From assembly GCA_021373115.1 (NCBI GenBank), contig JAJFTI010000025.1, positions 1 to 48,225 of the forward strand: a stretch of 48,225 nucleotides of DNA. The letters are read 5' to 3'. Position 1 is the stretch's first letter, and every line of letters begins with the position of its first letter. This DNA comes from Eubacteriales bacterium. Its GTDB lineage: Bacteria > Bacillota > Clostridia > Christensenellales > CAG-138. Made by a program: the position numbers and the translations under genes. This document shows, in pieces, positions 16,396 through 23,978 of this stretch. The notes beneath the pieces are model-generated. The model searched no databases, was not told the origin of the DNA, and saw only the letters and a list, made by a program, of their open reading frames with translations.

Positions 16396-16424
16396 TTGAC
16401 ACAAATGTTCTGCTGTGTTAATAT
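16396..16424 (+). promoter_or_regulatory. Promoter of the LeuA-like gene
   Basis: TTGACA (16396-16401) and TAATAT (16419-16424) are separated by 17 bases. They give a leader of roughly 155 bases before the start codon. Confidence 0.65.
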
Positions 16425-16482
16425 CTGGAAAAATAGGCGAATCGCATCTTTTTTCGGCAAAAAGAAACGAAAAAAGAGTTTC

Positions 16483-16518
16483 ATGTTTCAAAAACAGGTC
16501 TTTGCGGCACGTCCTTGA
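16483..16518 (+). CDS. Possible 11-residue leader peptide
   Basis: ATG at 16483 encodes MFQKQVFAARP and stops at 16518, inside the left arm of the attenuator hairpin. The ribosome binding site (AAGAG) is weak. It contains no leucine codon. Translation would compete with the hairpin, so a regulatory role is possible but unproven. Confidence 0.25.
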   Translation: MFQKQVFAARP

Positions 16519-16569
16519 TGCCTCCTTTCGGCGGTTTCAAGGATATTTTTTTAAACGCCGCAAGGGACC
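16497..16569 (+). promoter_or_regulatory. Attenuator-like structure in the LeuA-like leader
   Basis: An outer stem pairs 16497-16508 (GGTCTTTGCGGC) with 16557-16569 (GCCGCAAGGGACC, one bulge). An inner hairpin pairs TCCTTGA (16512-16518) with TCAAGGA (16537-16543), with GCC/GGC inside, and is followed by seven T (16546-16552). The inner part is a terminator, and the outer arm ends next to the ribosome binding site. There is no T-box motif. Confidence 0.6.
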
Positions 16570-16585
16570 GGAAGGAGAACACGCC

Positions 16586-18007
16586 ATGGGAAACATACTT
16601 ATTTCCGACGTAACCCTGCGCCAGGAACGCAAACAGACCGAAGCCGCGCTGAGCTTCCGTGAAAAATTGGAGATCGCGCGCGCCCTTGACCGACTGCGAC
16701 TTAGCGGCGTGGAACTGCCTTCCATTCAGAACGAAAAAGTTGATATGCTGCTCGTAAAATCGATCGCTTCCGCGGTGAAGGAAAGCCGGGTTGTTCTTTC
16801 CGCGGCGCTCACGGCCAAGGGGGTGGAGCAGGCGTATGCCGCCATCAAGGAGGCGGTAAAACCCTGCCTTCAAATCGCGGTGCCAACTTCAACCGCGCAG
16901 ATGGAATACATCTGCCACAAAAAGCCGGATCAGATCCTCGCGCTGATTGCCGAACTCGTGAAAAAGGCGAAATCGCTCTGCAAAGAGGTGGAGTTCGTTG
17001 CCGAGGACGCGACCAGAAGCGAAGCGGAGTTCCTCTACCGCGCCATGGAAACCGCGATTGAGGCGGGAGCGGATATCGTTACCCTCGCGGACGGATCGGA
17101 AGGCATGCTCCCCGCGCAGTTCGGGCGGTTCATTCGGGATGCATATGTCCGGGTACCCGCGCTGTCCGGCGTTCTGCTCGGTGTGCAGTGCGCGGACGGG
17201 CTGGGCCTTGCCGCGGCCTGCGCGCTAAGCGCCGTGGAGGCGGGTGCGGGGCTTGTGAAAACCACCTCCGGCGGGGACGGCCTGCTGCCGCTGGAAACGC
17301 TCGCGAACATTCTGCGGGCGCGCGGCGTAGAGCTGAACCTGCACGCGGACATCGCCATGACGGAGCTGAGCCGGACGGCGGGGCAGGTGCGCTGGATGGT
17401 AAGCGCGAAACGCGAACCGGCGCCCGTATATGAATCCGGCGCGGCGCGCTCCGTGGACGAAGCCGTTCAGCTCTCCAGCGAAACATCGCTAACCGAAATC
17501 GCCGCGATTGTACAGAAACTCGGCTACGACCTCTCCGAGGAGGATAACGCCAAGGTCTACGCTGCGTTTTTGCGCATCGCCGAAAAAAAGAGCGTCGGCG
17601 AAAAAGAGCTGGATGCAATCGTGGCGAGCGCAGCGCTCCAGGTGCCGCCGACCTACACGATGGAAAGCTATGTAATCAACAGCGGAAACGTGATTACCGC
17701 TACCGCCCAGGTAAAACTGCTCAAGCAAGGGAAAACCTTGCAGGGTTTCGGCCTTGGAGACGGTCCGATCGACGCGGCGTTTCTGGCGATTGAGCAGATT
17801 ATCGGCCACCATTACGAACTGGACGATTTCCAGATCCAGGCGGTAACCGAAGGACGCGAGGCAATGGGCAGCGCGCTGGTTCGCCTCCGCGAGGAAGGGA
17901 AGCTCTATTCCGGAAGGGGCATTTCAACCGATATTATCGGCGCGAGCATCCACGCGTATCTCAACGCGCTCAACAAAATTGTGTACGAGGAGGGCGCTCG
18001 AACATGA
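16586..18007 (+). CDS. LeuA-like protein (HMGL domain plus LeuA regulatory domain) with lost metal ligands
   Basis: A 473-residue homologue of 2-isopropylmalate synthase. GGAAGGAG nine bases before 16586 fixes the start. The barrel domain (about 1-290) should carry TLRDGEQ, HxHND and NGxGER. Here they read TLRQERKQ, VQCADGLG and TTSGGDG, so both metal histidines, the RD pair and the Asn are lost. The C-terminal regulatory domain (about 355-470) is well kept, with GDGPIDAA and STDIIGASIHAYLNALN, the part that binds leucine in LeuA. A leucine-sensing pseudoenzyme or an altered enzyme is therefore more likely than an active synthase. A ligase fusion gene follows on the same strand. Confidence 0.8.
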   Translation: MGNILISDVTLRQERKQTEAALSFREKLEIARALDRLRLSGVELPSIQNEKVDMLLVKSIASAVKESRVVLSAALTAKGVEQAYAAIKEAVKPCLQIAVPTSTAQMEYICHKKPDQILALIAELVKKAKSLCKEVEFVAEDATRSEAEFLYRAMETAIEAGADIVTLADGSEGMLPAQFGRFIRDAYVRVPALSGVLLGVQCADGLGLAAACALSAVEAGAGLVKTTSGGDGLLPLETLANILRARGVELNLHADIAMTELSRTAGQVRWMVSAKREPAPVYESGAARSVDEAVQLSSETSLTEIAAIVQKLGYDLSEEDNAKVYAAFLRIAEKKSVGEKELDAIVASAALQVPPTYTMESYVINSGNVITATAQVKLLKQGKTLQGFGLGDGPIDAAFLAIEQIIGHHYELDDFQIQAVTEGREAMGSALVRLREEGKLYSGRGISTDIIGASIHAYLNALNKIVYEEGART

Positions 18008-18076
18008 AACGGAAGTCCATTGGGCAAACAGCGCCTTTGCGGCATTGCGGTGCGCGCGTGAAGGGGGCGTTTTAGT

Positions 18077-20578
18077 ATGAAACTGAGTTTTTCAACCCGC
18101 GGTTGGAGCGAATGCGGCTGGGAGGATTTTCTCAACGCGGCGACGGCGACCGGCATGAGCGGAATTGAACTGCATGGCGTTGCGCACTCGCCCTGGTCGC
18201 AGGACGGCGCGCCGTTTTCCCGCGCGAACGCGAGCCGAACCGTTCGGAGGCTGTTCGACGAGGACCTCCGCATCAGCTGCGTCGATTCCGTTTGCGATGT
18301 TTCGTCCGTCAAGACGGACGAGGACACGGAACTGATGGCGACCATTCAGCTGGCGCACGATTTTTCAATTCCCTATGTGCGCGTACGCGCGCTGGACGGC
18401 AGCGAGGCCGGCATTTCTGCGGCCTATGAGCGGATGACGCGCGTGCTCCCGTTTGCCGAGGAGCGCGGGATAACGCTGCTCCTGGAAACCGTAGCCGCGT
18501 TTGCGGATACGGCGAAGCTGCAGCAGTTTTTAACGCGGTTTGCAAGCGACTCTCTCGCGGCGCTTTGGGATTTGCATCATCCGTATTTCGACTGCGGCGA
18601 ATCGCCGGAAACAAGCATAAAGAACCTTGGCGCATATGTGAAGCACGTACATGTCAAGGATGCTTCCAACGGGGCGTTCTGCCTGCCGGGCGAAGGCGCG
18701 CTGCCCATGGCGGAGCTCATGACCGCGCTGAGTTCGATTAACTACGACGGGTTCCTCTCGCTGGAGTGGGATCCGAAGTGGATGCCGGAGATGGACGACT
18801 TGGAAAGCGTGCTCGCGCACTTTTCCAACTACATGCAGCGTTTTCGCACCACCGCGCGCCAGAAACCGAAGCTCTACCAGAACAGGGCGAAAACCGGAAC
18901 GTTCGTCTGGCGCAAGGATATCCTGATTGACGCGACGTTTTCACAGGTGCTCGACCGCATGGCGGAGGAGTATCCGGATCAGTACGCGTTCAAGTATACG
19001 ACGCTGGACTATACCCGCACCTACGCGGAGTTTCGCGAGGACGTGGACCGCTGCTGCCGCGCGCTCATCAGCATGGGCGTAGTCCCGGGCAGCCATGTTG
19101 CGGTTTGGATGACGAATCTGCCGCAGTGGTACGTCGCGTTCTGGGCGGCAACCAAGATTGGCGCGGTGCTGGTGACCGTCAACACGGCGTATAAGATTCA
19201 CGAAGCGGAATACCTGCTCAAGCAGAGCGATACGCATACGCTGATTCTGGAGCGGGGTTATCGGGATTCGGACTACTCCGGCATTATCGCCGAACTCTGC
19301 CCCGAACTGGCAAACACGCGCCCGGGCGAGCATTTGCACGCCCGCAGGCTGCCGTTCCTGCGCAACGTCGTTTCGGTCGGTTACCGGCAGGAAGGCTGCC
19401 TGAACTGGGAGGAGATGATGGCGCGCTACAGCCGCACGCCCATCGAGGAGGTCAAGCGCCTTGCCTCCGCAGTGAACCCGCACGACGTATGCAACATGCA
19501 GTATACGAGCGGTACGACGGGCTTTCCCAAGGGCGTTATGCTGACCCACTACAATATCGTGAACAACGGTAAATGCATTGGCGACCGGATGGACCTTTCC
19601 ACTGCGGACCGAATGATGATTCAGGTGCCGATGTTCCATTGCTTTGGCATGGTTCTTGCGATGACCGCCTGCGTGACCCACGGGGTAACGATGCTGCCAC
19701 TGCCGTACTTTTCGCCGAAACCCGCGCTGGCCTGCATTCATCAGGAGCACATCACCGCGTTCCACGGTGTGCCGACCATGTTTATTGCCATGCTGGAACA
19801 TCCGGATTTTCCGAAGACGGATTTTTCCTACATGCGCACGGGCATCATGGCGGGCAGCCCCTGCCCGATCAAGGTCATGCAGGATGTAGTGGATCAGATG
19901 CATATGGATCAGATCACGATCGTATTCGGCCAGACGGAGGCTTCGCCGGGTTGTACGATGAGCTCGACGGACGACCCCATCGAGGTGCGCGTCGGCACCG
20001 TCGGCCGCGCGCTGCCGGAGATCGAGTGCCGCATTGTCAGTCCGGAGACGGGCGAGGTGCTGCCGGTCGGCGAGATCGGCGAGTTCGTGGCGCGCGGATA
20101 CAACATCATGAAGGGCTACTACAAGATGCCCGGCGCGACGCGCGGCGCCATCGACGCCGAAGGCTGGCTGCATACAGGCGACCTCGCCTGCGAAACGCCG
20201 GAGGGGAACTACCGTATCACGGGCAGGCTCAAGGATATGATCATCCGCGGCGGCGAGAACATCTATCCCAAGGAGATCGAGGAGTTCCTCTACACGCATC
20301 CCAAGGTGAAGGACGTTCAGGTAATCGGCGTACCGAGCGAACAGTACGGCGAGGAGATCATGGCCTGCGTCATCCTCAAGGAAGGCGAAACCGCGACCGA
20401 ACAGGAACTTCAGGAATTCGTCCGCGCGAGCATGGCCAAGCACAAGGTGCCGCGCTATGTGGCGATGGTGGACGCTTTCCCGATGAACGCGGCGGGCAAG
20501 ATCCTGAAATACAAGATGCGCGAGGACGCAATCCAGATGCTCGGCCTGCAGAAGGCCGCGAGCGTGGTCACCGCATAA
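18077..20578 (+). CDS. Fusion of a sugar-isomerase-like TIM barrel and an AMP-forming acyl-CoA synthetase
   Basis: An 833-residue two-domain protein. Residues 1 to about 265 are an AP-endonuclease-2-like TIM barrel with the putative metal ligands in place: LLLETV, LWDLHH, KHVHVKD and LSLEWD. Residues about 285-825 are a FadD-like adenylating enzyme, with the P-loop YTSGTTGFPKG near 475, FGQTEASPG, HTGDLA and the hinge region GRLKDMIIRGGENIYPKE. The C-terminal catalytic lysine is in AAGKILKYK. It should activate a fatty or branched acid with ATP and CoA. The barrel substrate is unknown, and I know of no common fusion of this kind. It lies 69 bases after the LeuA-like gene with no terminator between, so they probably share an mRNA. 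Confidence 0.85.
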   Translation: MKLSFSTRGWSECGWEDFLNAATATGMSGIELHGVAHSPWSQDGAPFSRANASRTVRRLFDEDLRISCVDSVCDVSSVKTDEDTELMATIQLAHDFSIPYVRVRALDGSEAGISAAYERMTRVLPFAEERGITLLLETVAAFADTAKLQQFLTRFASDSLAALWDLHHPYFDCGESPETSIKNLGAYVKHVHVKDASNGAFCLPGEGALPMAELMTALSSINYDGFLSLEWDPKWMPEMDDLESVLAHFSNYMQRFRTTARQKPKLYQNRAKTGTFVWRKDILIDATFSQVLDRMAEEYPDQYAFKYTTLDYTRTYAEFREDVDRCCRALISMGVVPGSHVAVWMTNLPQWYVAFWAATKIGAVLVTVNTAYKIHEAEYLLKQSDTHTLILERGYRDSDYSGIIAELCPELANTRPGEHLHARRLPFLRNVVSVGYRQEGCLNWEEMMARYSRTPIEEVKRLASAVNPHDVCNMQYTSGTTGFPKGVMLTHYNIVNNGKCIGDRMDLSTADRMMIQVPMFHCFGMVLAMTACVTHGVTMLPLPYFSPKPALACIHQEHITAFHGVPTMFIAMLEHPDFPKTDFSYMRTGIMAGSPCPIKVMQDVVDQMHMDQITIVFGQTEASPGCTMSSTDDPIEVRVGTVGRALPEIECRIVSPETGEVLPVGEIGEFVARGYNIMKGYYKMPGATRGAIDAEGWLHTGDLACETPEGNYRITGRLKDMIIRGGENIYPKEIEEFLYTHPKVKDVQVIGVPSEQYGEEIMACVILKEGETATEQELQEFVRASMAKHKVPRYVAMVDAFPMNAAGKILKYKMREDAIQMLGLQKAASVVTA

Positions 20579-20615
20579 ACATTCGCTTTTCACCGTATCC
20601 CTATGAAATTAACGG

Positions 20616-20644
20616 TTGACAAACAGCGCGGATGCTGGTAAGAT
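20616..20644 (+). promoter_or_regulatory. Promoter of T-box 1
   Basis: TTGACA (20616-20621) and TAAGAT (20639-20644) are separated by 17 bases, with TGG before the -10 giving an extended form. Confidence 0.75.
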
Positions 20645-20649
20645 ACTCA

Positions 20650-20940
20650 CAATTTCATACGGAACAAAAGGCTGTGACGAAGACGGACGAACGCGCCGCA
20701 TCAAGAGAGTCGGGGAGGGTGGAATCCCGGCGGCTGGCAAATTCAAAAGTCCCATCCCTTCCGAGCCGAAAACTTGAAACGGTTTTTCCGAAATAGGGTT
20801 TTCCGTGGTTGCCGCGTAAAGGCAAAGGGCTTGTTGGAGCCTGACGAGTGGCGTTTTTTCAAACGCAAGTTGAGTGGTACCGCGGGACAAATCAAAATGA
20901 TTGCCCGTCTCAAGAGGAATCTTGGGACGGGTGTTTTTTA
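20650..20940 (+). promoter_or_regulatory. T-box riboswitch 1, specifier read as AUC (isoleucine)
   Basis: The T-box core GAGTGGTACCGCGG lies at 20872-20885. The terminator CCCGTC-T-CAAG...CTTG-G-GACGGG (20904-20931) is followed by six T. Stem I has the base motif GACGAAGACGGA, the AGAGAG element and the distal GGTGGAATCC loop. In all three T-boxes here the triplet lies five bases before the conserved CGAGC; that places ATC at 20754-20756. The Ile reading depends on this alignment, because the specifier loop is unusually long. Confidence 0.9.
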
Positions 20941-20995
20941 TTTCCGCGAATGCCGGAGATAAAATCAGAGGAATCTTGGGACGGGTGTTTTTTAT
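20913..20995 (+). repeat. 29-base direct repeat of the T-box 1 terminator arm
   Basis: The 29 bases at 20913-20941, which hold the 3' terminator arm and T run, recur exactly at 20967-20995. The offset is 54 bases. The second copy lacks its own left arm. Confidence 0.9.
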
Positions 20996-21107
20996 ATTTT
21001 TACTGCTGCGCAGTATTGCTTTTTTTAGAAACTGCTTCGTAAGAAGCAAAGAAAAGAAATTCCAGTTTGTGTCCTAAGGGCACATCAAACTTAATTCAGG
21101 AGGGATT

Positions 21108-23378
21108 ATGGAAACAGCCGAACTCAACAGCCAGTTGCTCGAAATCGCATACCGCATTCGCGAGATGCGCGAAATCTCCGGGTTCACGCGGGACGAGATG
21201 GCGAAGCGAACGGACGTCACCTTGCAGGAATACGTCGATTATGAAGCGGGCAAGATGGATTTTCCGTTCACGTTCATCCATAAGTGCGCGCTTGCGTTCG
21301 GCATTGGAATTACCGACCTGCTCGAGGGCGACAGCGCGAAGCTATCCTCCTACACGGTGACCCGAAAAGGTCAGGGGCAAATGGCGGCGAAGGAGGATGG
21401 AATCGAGATCAGCTCGCTGGCGCCGATGTTCCGCAACAAGATCGCCGAGCCCTACTGGGTCAAGTACGAGTATTCCGAGTCCCAGCAGAACCGCCCGATC
21501 CACCTGACCACGCATAACGGACAGGAGTTCGATCTTGTGCTCCATGGTTCGCTCAAGGTACAGGTCGGCGAACATGTGGAAGTACTGCAGGAAGGCGACA
21601 GCATCTATTACAACAGCGCGACGCCGCACGGTATGATCGCCGTGAACGGTCGGGAGTGCCTGTTCGTTGCGGTCGTTCTGCCGGGCGAAGGCGCAGCCAA
21701 CGCCGCCGCGCTGCACACGAGCATCGTGGAGGCCCGCAAGGCCGAGGACTACGTCTGCAACCGGTTCGTCAGGACGCATGAGGACGAAAACGGGGCGCTG
21801 CAGAGCGTGGACTTCGTGGAGACCGATCAATTCAACTTTGCGTTCGACATTGTGGATGGAATTGCGAAGAAAGCGCCGGACAAGCTCGCCATGCTGCATG
21901 TGGACATGGACGGCGTCGAGCGGAAATTCACGTTTGAGGATATGAGCAAGGCCAGCAACCGCACCGCGAACTACTTCCGCTCGCTCGGCATCAAGAAGGG
22001 CGACAAGGTCATGCTCGTGCTCAAGCGCCGCTACCAGTTCTGGTTTGCCATGCTGGCGCTGCATAAGATCGGCGCGGTGGCCATCCCCGCAACCTATCAG
22101 CTCGTGGCGCACGACTTCACCTACCGGTTCCAGGCGGCGGGCGTCAACGCGCTGGTCTGCACGGCGGACGGCGACGCGGCCGCGCAGGCGGAACTGGGCC
22201 AGGAAGGCTGCCCGGAACTGCGGACGAAAATCCTCGTTGGCGGAACGCGCGAGGGCTGGCACGACTTCGACAGCGAGTACAAGCGCTTCAGCAGCCGGTT
22301 CGAGCGTCCCGAGGACGCCATCGCGGGCGAGGATACCATGATCATGTTCTTTACGAGCGGTACGACGGGATACCCGAAGATTGCGTCCCACAGCTGTACC
22401 TACGCGCTGGGACACTTCGTTACCGCGAAATACTGGCATCAGGTGCATTCCGACGGATTGCATTTAACCATTTCGGATACCGGCTGGGGCAAGGCGCTCT
22501 GGGGAAAGATTTATGGGCAGTGGCTCTGCGAAGCGGCGATCGCCACGTTTGAATTCGAGCGGTTCGACGCCAAATATCTCATTCCGCTGTTTGCCAAACA
22601 CAAGGTGACGACACTTTGCGCCCCGCCGACGATCTACCGCATGATGATTAAGGAAGATTTGAGCAAGTTCGATTTTTCAACCATCGTCCATGCGACCACC
22701 GCGGGCGAGGCGCTGAACCCGGAGGTCTTCTACCAGTTTGAGCAGGCGACCGGCCTCCAGATCATGGAGGGTTTCGGCCAGACCGAAACGACACTGCTTG
22801 TGGCCTGCCTCTCGGGCATGACCCCGAAACCCGGCTCCATGGGCCGACCGGTGCCGACCTACGACGTCGATCTGCTCACGCCGGAAGGAAAACCCGCGGA
22901 GCTTGGCGAACCCGGCGAAATCGTGGTCCGCACCGATCACGGGCACCCCTGCGGGCTGTTCCAGGGGTATTACCGCGATGAGGAGCAAACGCGAGAGGCG
23001 ATCTGCGACAACGTGTATCACACGGGCGATCTCGCCTGGCGGGACGAGGACGGCTATTATTGGTACGTCGGCCGCAGGGACGATGTGATCAAAAGCTCCG
23101 GTTACCGGATCGGGCCGTTTGAAATTGAAAACGTCATTATGGAACTGCCCTATGTGCTGGAGTGCGGCGTATCTGCCGCGCCGGACGAGCTGCGTGGTCA
23201 GGTGATCAAGGCGAGCATCGTGCTCACCGCCGGAACGGAGGGCACCGAGGAGCTCAAGAAAGAGATACAGGAGTACGTCAAAACGCATACCGCGCCGTAT
23301 AAATACCCGCGCATCGTCGTTTTCCGGGACGAGCTGCCCAAGACGATCAGCGGAAAGATCATGCGCCGCTTGCTCTAA
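21108..23378 (+). CDS. HTH-cupin-acyl-CoA synthetase fusion 1 (AMP-forming)
   Basis: A 756-residue protein behind AGGAGG. Residues 1-70 form an XRE-type helix-turn-helix (REISGFTRDEMAKRTDVTLQEY). Residues about 115-200 form a cupin (HNGQEFDLVLHGSLKVQVGE, then GDSIYYNSATPHGMIAV). Residues about 240-756 are a medium-chain-type acyl-CoA ligase with FFTSGTTGYPK near 412, GFGQTETT near 554, YHTGDLAWRDEDGYYWYVGR and the catalytic Lys in ISGKIMRR. The Ile T-box upstream suggests activation of 2-methylbutyrate for isoleucine synthesis. The regulator-like N-terminus could sense the product or autoregulate; both are inference. Confidence 0.88.
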   Translation: METAELNSQLLEIAYRIREMREISGFTRDEMAKRTDVTLQEYVDYEAGKMDFPFTFIHKCALAFGIGITDLLEGDSAKLSSYTVTRKGQGQMAAKEDGIEISSLAPMFRNKIAEPYWVKYEYSESQQNRPIHLTTHNGQEFDLVLHGSLKVQVGEHVEVLQEGDSIYYNSATPHGMIAVNGRECLFVAVVLPGEGAANAAALHTSIVEARKAEDYVCNRFVRTHEDENGALQSVDFVETDQFNFAFDIVDGIAKKAPDKLAMLHVDMDGVERKFTFEDMSKASNRTANYFRSLGIKKGDKVMLVLKRRYQFWFAMLALHKIGAVAIPATYQLVAHDFTYRFQAAGVNALVCTADGDAAAQAELGQEGCPELRTKILVGGTREGWHDFDSEYKRFSSRFERPEDAIAGEDTMIMFFTSGTTGYPKIASHSCTYALGHFVTAKYWHQVHSDGLHLTISDTGWGKALWGKIYGQWLCEAAIATFEFERFDAKYLIPLFAKHKVTTLCAPPTIYRMMIKEDLSKFDFSTIVHATTAGEALNPEVFYQFEQATGLQIMEGFGQTETTLLVACLSGMTPKPGSMGRPVPTYDVDLLTPEGKPAELGEPGEIVVRTDHGHPCGLFQGYYRDEEQTREAICDNVYHTGDLAWRDEDGYYWYVGRRDDVIKSSGYRIGPFEIENVIMELPYVLECGVSAAPDELRGQVIKASIVLTAGTEGTEELKKEIQEYVKTHTAPYKYPRIVVFRDELPKTISGKIMRRLL

Positions 23379-23391
23379 ACCGGCTCTCGTT

Positions 23392-23421
23392 TGCCGCTTT
23401 GCGCACGGACGCAAAGCGGCA
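23392..23421. repeat. Perfect 12-base inverted repeat after ligase 1
   Basis: TGCCGCTTTGCG (23392-23403) pairs perfectly with CGCAAAGCGGCA (23410-23421) around a six-base loop. There is no T run on either strand. It may stabilise the mRNA end or terminate inefficiently. Confidence 0.7.
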
Positions 23422-23486
23422 GATGAAGAGGGGGAACTTCCGGCAAGCGAATGCGTAAAGCCTGCATAAAACTTTGGAAATATTCC

Positions 23487-23516
23487 TTGACAAAAATATA
23501 GGATTTGTGGTAGTCT
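23487..23516 (+). promoter_or_regulatory. Promoter of T-box 2
   Basis: TTGACA (23487-23492) and TAGTCT (23511-23516) are separated by 18 bases, with TGTGG before the -10 (extended form). Confidence 0.65.
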
Positions 23517-23522
23517 GTACAA

Positions 23523-23889
23523 AATTGAAAAGGAACACTTGCTGCGTAACGCAAATGCGCGCGGGCGTTCAAGCGGAATTCAAAAGGCGAAGACGGAGAG
23601 GATCGTGTCCAATTGCCGTTTCAGAGACCCGGTGGCTGGTGCAAACCGGGATGGCGGGGACAAAGATTTGTAGCTCCCGAGCCGGAAGGAAGAACACCGG
23701 ATCATCGGTTCGGCCAGTAGAACCTTCCCGTGCATGCGGCGTTACGGCATAGAGCTTGTTGGAGCTCGAAGAGGGGTATCGGCGGCGACGTCGGTGCAAT
23801 TTGAGTGGTACCGCGGGTAAAAGCTACGAGCTGCACTCGTCTCAAAGATGATCGGACTATCATAAGATCATCTTAGGGACGATTTTTTT
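23523..23889 (+). promoter_or_regulatory. T-box riboswitch 2, specifier read as GUA (valine)
   Basis: The core TTGAGTGGTACCGCGGG lies at 23801-23817. The terminator has outer CGTC/GACG and inner AAGATGAT/ATCATCTT stems (23838-23880), followed by seven T. Stem I contains GCGAAGACGGAG, AGAGAC and the GGTGCAAACC loop. GTA at 23670-23672 lies five bases before CGAGC, as in the other two. It heads what appears to be one long operon of ligase 2, ATPase, oxidoreductase, amidase and aminotransferase. Confidence 0.9.
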
Positions 23890-23978
23890 GTACCTTACGA
23901 TGAAACTCTTATGGGTTCGAAAGAACGGGAGAGATTATTCTGGGGATGTTTCCACTCCAGACGAAAGGGAGCAGCAAC

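Noticed and set aside
16431..16585. A fourth T-box before the LeuA-like gene
   Set aside because: The GGTGGTACC-type core and stem I elements are absent. Only a terminator and an outer stem are present.
16586..18007. Functional 2-isopropylmalate synthase (leuA)
   Set aside because: The catalytic Arg-Asp pair, both metal histidines and the metal-site Asn are all replaced, so the plain leuA name would mislead.
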